6,818 bases of DNA. It comes from Solirubrobacterales bacterium 70-9. Lineage in GTDB: Bacteria > Actinomycetota > Thermoleophilia > Solirubrobacterales > 70-9. Every line of letters starts with the position of its first letter. Position 1 is the stretch's first letter. Both the position numbers and the translations under genes were made by a program. The notes below the pieces were generated by a model that was given only the letters and a program-made list of their open reading frames with translations, did no database searches and was not told the DNA's origin. Location of the stretch: positions 1-6,818 of the forward strand of contig MKSH01000138.1 of the NCBI GenBank assembly GCA_001898095.1. The letters run 5' to 3'. This document shows positions 5,067 to 6,818 of the stretch, piece after piece.

Positions 5067-6818
5067 AGCGCCAGCCCGGCGTCGGCGCCGGCGTTGATCG
5101 CGTGGACGAAGTCGGCGGGCTGCGAGGCGTCGCCGAGCAGCAGCACCTCGGCCGTGCCGCCGCCGAACTCCTCCGCCAGGTCCGGTTCGAGCGGGCGCCA
5201 GCCGATCGCCAGGGCGACGCTGTCGACCTCGATCTCGTGGGTCTCCCCCTCGGCATCCTCGTAGAGGACCCGGTCGGGCTCGACCATGATCACCTTGGAC
5301 CGGGTGAGGACGTTCACGCCGGATCGCTTCAGCTCGCGCACCATGTGGCGGCGGGTGATCGGCTCGATCCCGGACCCGATCGAGGGGCGCATCTCGAGGA
5401 TCGTCACCGCGGCGCCCGCGGCGACCGCCAGCTCGGCAGCCTCGCAACCGGTGGCGCCGCCGCCGATCACCGCCAGCCGCATGCCGGCGGTGAACGGCGG
5501 CCGGCCGCGCATCAGCTCGACCGCGTCGTGGACGTTCTCGCCGCCGAGGCCGGGGATCGGCGGGATCAGCGGTTCGGCGCCGACCGCGACGACGACCGCG
5601 TCCGGGTGCTCGGCGGCGACCGTCCCCGGCCCGACCTCGGCGCCGAGGTGGACATCCACGCCGAGCTCACCCAGCAGGCGCACCTGGTAGTCGCGGAAGC
5701 GCAGCACTTCGGCCTTCGAGGGGGCCAGGGCCGCTGCCTCGAGCTTGCCGCCGAGCTGCGCGTCGCGCTCCCAGATCGAGACCTCGTGGCCGCGGACGGC
5801 GGCGATCCGGGCGGCCTCCATCCCGGCCGGCCCGCTGCCGACGACCATCACCTTGCGCCGCTCGGCGGCGGGCTCGAGGCGCCACTCCAGCTCGCGCCCG
5901 ACCTCGGGGTTGACCGCGCAGCGGGCGTGCTCGCCGCGGCCGACGAGGTCGACGCAGGCGTTGCAGGCGATGCAGGGCCGCACCTCCTCGGGTTCGCCCC
6001 GCTGGACTTTCTCCGGCCAGTCGGGGTCGGCGATCAGGCCGCGGCCGAGGCAGATCAGGTCGGCGGCCCCGTCGGCGATCGCATTCGCGGCGACGCGCGG
6101 GTCGTCGAGCCGGCCGACGGCGATCACCGGGACCGTCACCGCCGCTTTGATCGCCGCCGCGAAGGGCAGCATCTGCCCGCGCCCGGCGAACATCGGCGCC
6201 AGGGTGATGTGGAGGGTGTGCCAGGTGCCCGCCGAGACGCTGATCGCGGCGGCTCCGGCGGCCTCCAGCATCTGGGCGACGGCGGCGGCTTCGTCGGTCA
6301 CCAGGCCGCCGGGGACGCCGTCGTCGCCGTTCAGGCGCCAGACCAGCGGCATCTCCTCGCCGAGCTCGGCGACGATCGCGCTCGCCACCTCGACCGAGAA
6401 CCGCGCCCGGCCCTCGAGGTCGCCGCCGTACTGGTCGTCGCGGCGGTTGTCGAGCGGCGAGAGGAAGTTCGACGGCAGATAGCCGTGGGCGCCGTGCACC
6501 TCGACGAACTGGAAGCCGGCCTCGCGGGCGAGGGCGGCGGCGCGGGCGTAGTCGGCGACCACGCCCGCGATCTCCTCGCGGCCCAGTTCGTGCGGGGTCG
6601 GCGCGATCGAGTTCAGCGGGACCGGCGAGGGGGCGACGACCGGGCCGGCGACGACCTGGCGGCCGGGATGCATCAGCTGCACCCCTGCGACCACCCCCTC
6701 CTCGCGCAGCGCGATCGCCAGGCGACGCAGCCCGGGCAGGTATTCGGGGGAGGAGATGCGCGGCTCCGGGCCGACCGTGTCGGGCGAGACGAGGACGCCC
6801 TCGACCGCTCGACCGTGA
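5063..6818 (-). CDS. FMN/[4Fe-4S]/FAD enone reductase, FadH/old yellow enzyme family (5' partial)
   Basis: 584 residues are visible; the frame stays open to the window edge. The GTG at 6694 is not a credible start: residues encoded before it (PEYLPGLRRLAIALREEG) match the expected family helix. About 50-90 N-terminal residues are probably missing. Numbered from that GTG: TIM-barrel FMN domain with QLMHPGR (6-12), HGAHGYL (67-73), DNRRDDQYGGDLEGRARF (82-99), VGRLDDPR (193-200) and GRGLIADPDW (217-226); iron-sulfur cysteines C241, C244, C247 and C259; FAD domain VVGSGPAG (284-291) with E309; a second dinucleotide motif VIGGGATG (409-416) for NAD(P)H; and FAD-closing GDA (521-523) with AINAGADAG (532-540). 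In this family electrons pass from NAD(P)H through FAD and the cluster to FMN, which reduces an activated C=C bond (2,4-dienoyl-CoA, enoate or 3-oxo-delta4-steroid). The actual substrate is unknown. First visible gene of the operon; its stop overlaps the P450 start. Confidence 0.93.
   Translation of the reverse strand, partial: HGRAVEGVLVSPDTVGPEPRISSPEYLPGLRRLAIALREEGVVAGVQLMHPGRQVVAGPVVAPSPVPLNSIAPTPHELGREEIAGVVADYARAAALAREAGFQFVEVHGAHGYLPSNFLSPLDNRRDDQYGGDLEGRARFSVEVASAIVAELGEEMPLVWRLNGDDGVPGGLVTDEAAAVAQMLEAAGAAAISVSAGTWHTLHITLAPMFAGRGQMLPFAAAIKAAVTVPVIAVGRLDDPRVAANAIADGAADLICLGRGLIADPDWPEKVQRGEPEEVRPCIACNACVDLVGRGEHARCAVNPEVGRELEWRLEPAAERRKVMVVGSGPAGMEAARIAAVRGHEVSIWERDAQLGGKLEAAALAPSKAEVLRFRDYQVRLLGELGVDVHLGAEVGPGTVAAEHPDAVVVAVGAEPLIPPIPGLGGENVHDAVELMRGRPPFTAGMRLAVIGGGATGCEAAELAVAAGAAVTILEMRPSIGSGIEPITRRHMVRELKRSGVNVLTRSKVIMVEPDRVLYEDAEGETHEIEVDSVALAIGWRPLEPDLAEEFGGGTAEVLLLGDASQPADFVHAINAGADAGLAL

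Noticed and set aside
3799..5256. Second minus-strand frame of 485 residues across the P450
   Set aside because: Frame-shifted copy of the P450 region made of Arg/Gly/Ala runs; the P450 frame holds every conserved motif.
3567..5264. Long plus-strand reading frame of 565 residues opposite the P450 and reductase genes
   Set aside because: Antisense shadow typical of GC-rich DNA: biased composition, no recognisable motif, and fully covered by genes with complete catalytic motifs on the other strand.
3816..5447. N-terminal extension of the P450 by 127 residues
   Set aside because: The extension is low-complexity Arg/Gly-rich sequence read out of frame within the reductase gene. ATG 5066 gives the normal P450 length and an ATGA junction.
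5063..6694. GTG at 6694 as the true start of the reductase
   Set aside because: The same frame is open to the window edge and encodes family-like sequence before this codon, so the gene is cut by the window and the GTG is an internal valine.

Overview
The window comes from a GC-rich bacterial chromosome. Strong G/C bias at third codon positions, closely packed genes and long spurious antisense reading frames all fit this. I think it is an actinobacterium, possibly of the Thermoleophilia/Solirubrobacterales type, but that is an impression from base and codon style; no marker gene settles the taxonomy.

Five protein genes fill almost all of the window. A metallo-beta-lactamase-fold hydrolase is on the plus strand (31..1074). 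The other four are on the minus strand and form one tightly coupled operon read from right to left: an FMN/[4Fe-4S]/FAD 'old yellow enzyme'-FadH type enone reductase whose 5' end is cut by the right edge (5063..6818); a cytochrome P450 (3816..5066); and two paralogous FAD-dependent oxidoreductases of the phytoene-desaturase-like (CrtI/amine-oxidase) superfamily (2435..3823 and 1068..2438). The junctions are ATGA (4 nt), 8 nt and ATGA (4 nt), so all four products are probably made together by coupled translation. The promoter lies outside the window. The plus-strand hydrolase converges on the operon and the last seven bases of the two terminal genes overlap. No intergenic stretch is longer than the first 30 bases, and I see no RNA gene, mobile element, CRISPR array or convincing terminator.

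Together the operon is a redox toolkit: a reductase for activated C=C bonds, a monooxygenase, and two flavoenzymes expected to desaturate, saturate or isomerise a hydrophobic substrate. The hydrolase next to it could cleave a thioester, ester or lactone. This set suits tailoring or breakdown of a polycyclic or isoprenoid lipid (steroid- or terpenoid-like), but the substrate cannot be read from the sequence. The most notable feature is the translationally coupled pair of FAD paralogs, which share an unusual central signature (HSASENL, RKLHYE, YSFWP-GGWD) but differ at the C-terminal flavin motif. They may act as a heteromer or carry out successive steps.
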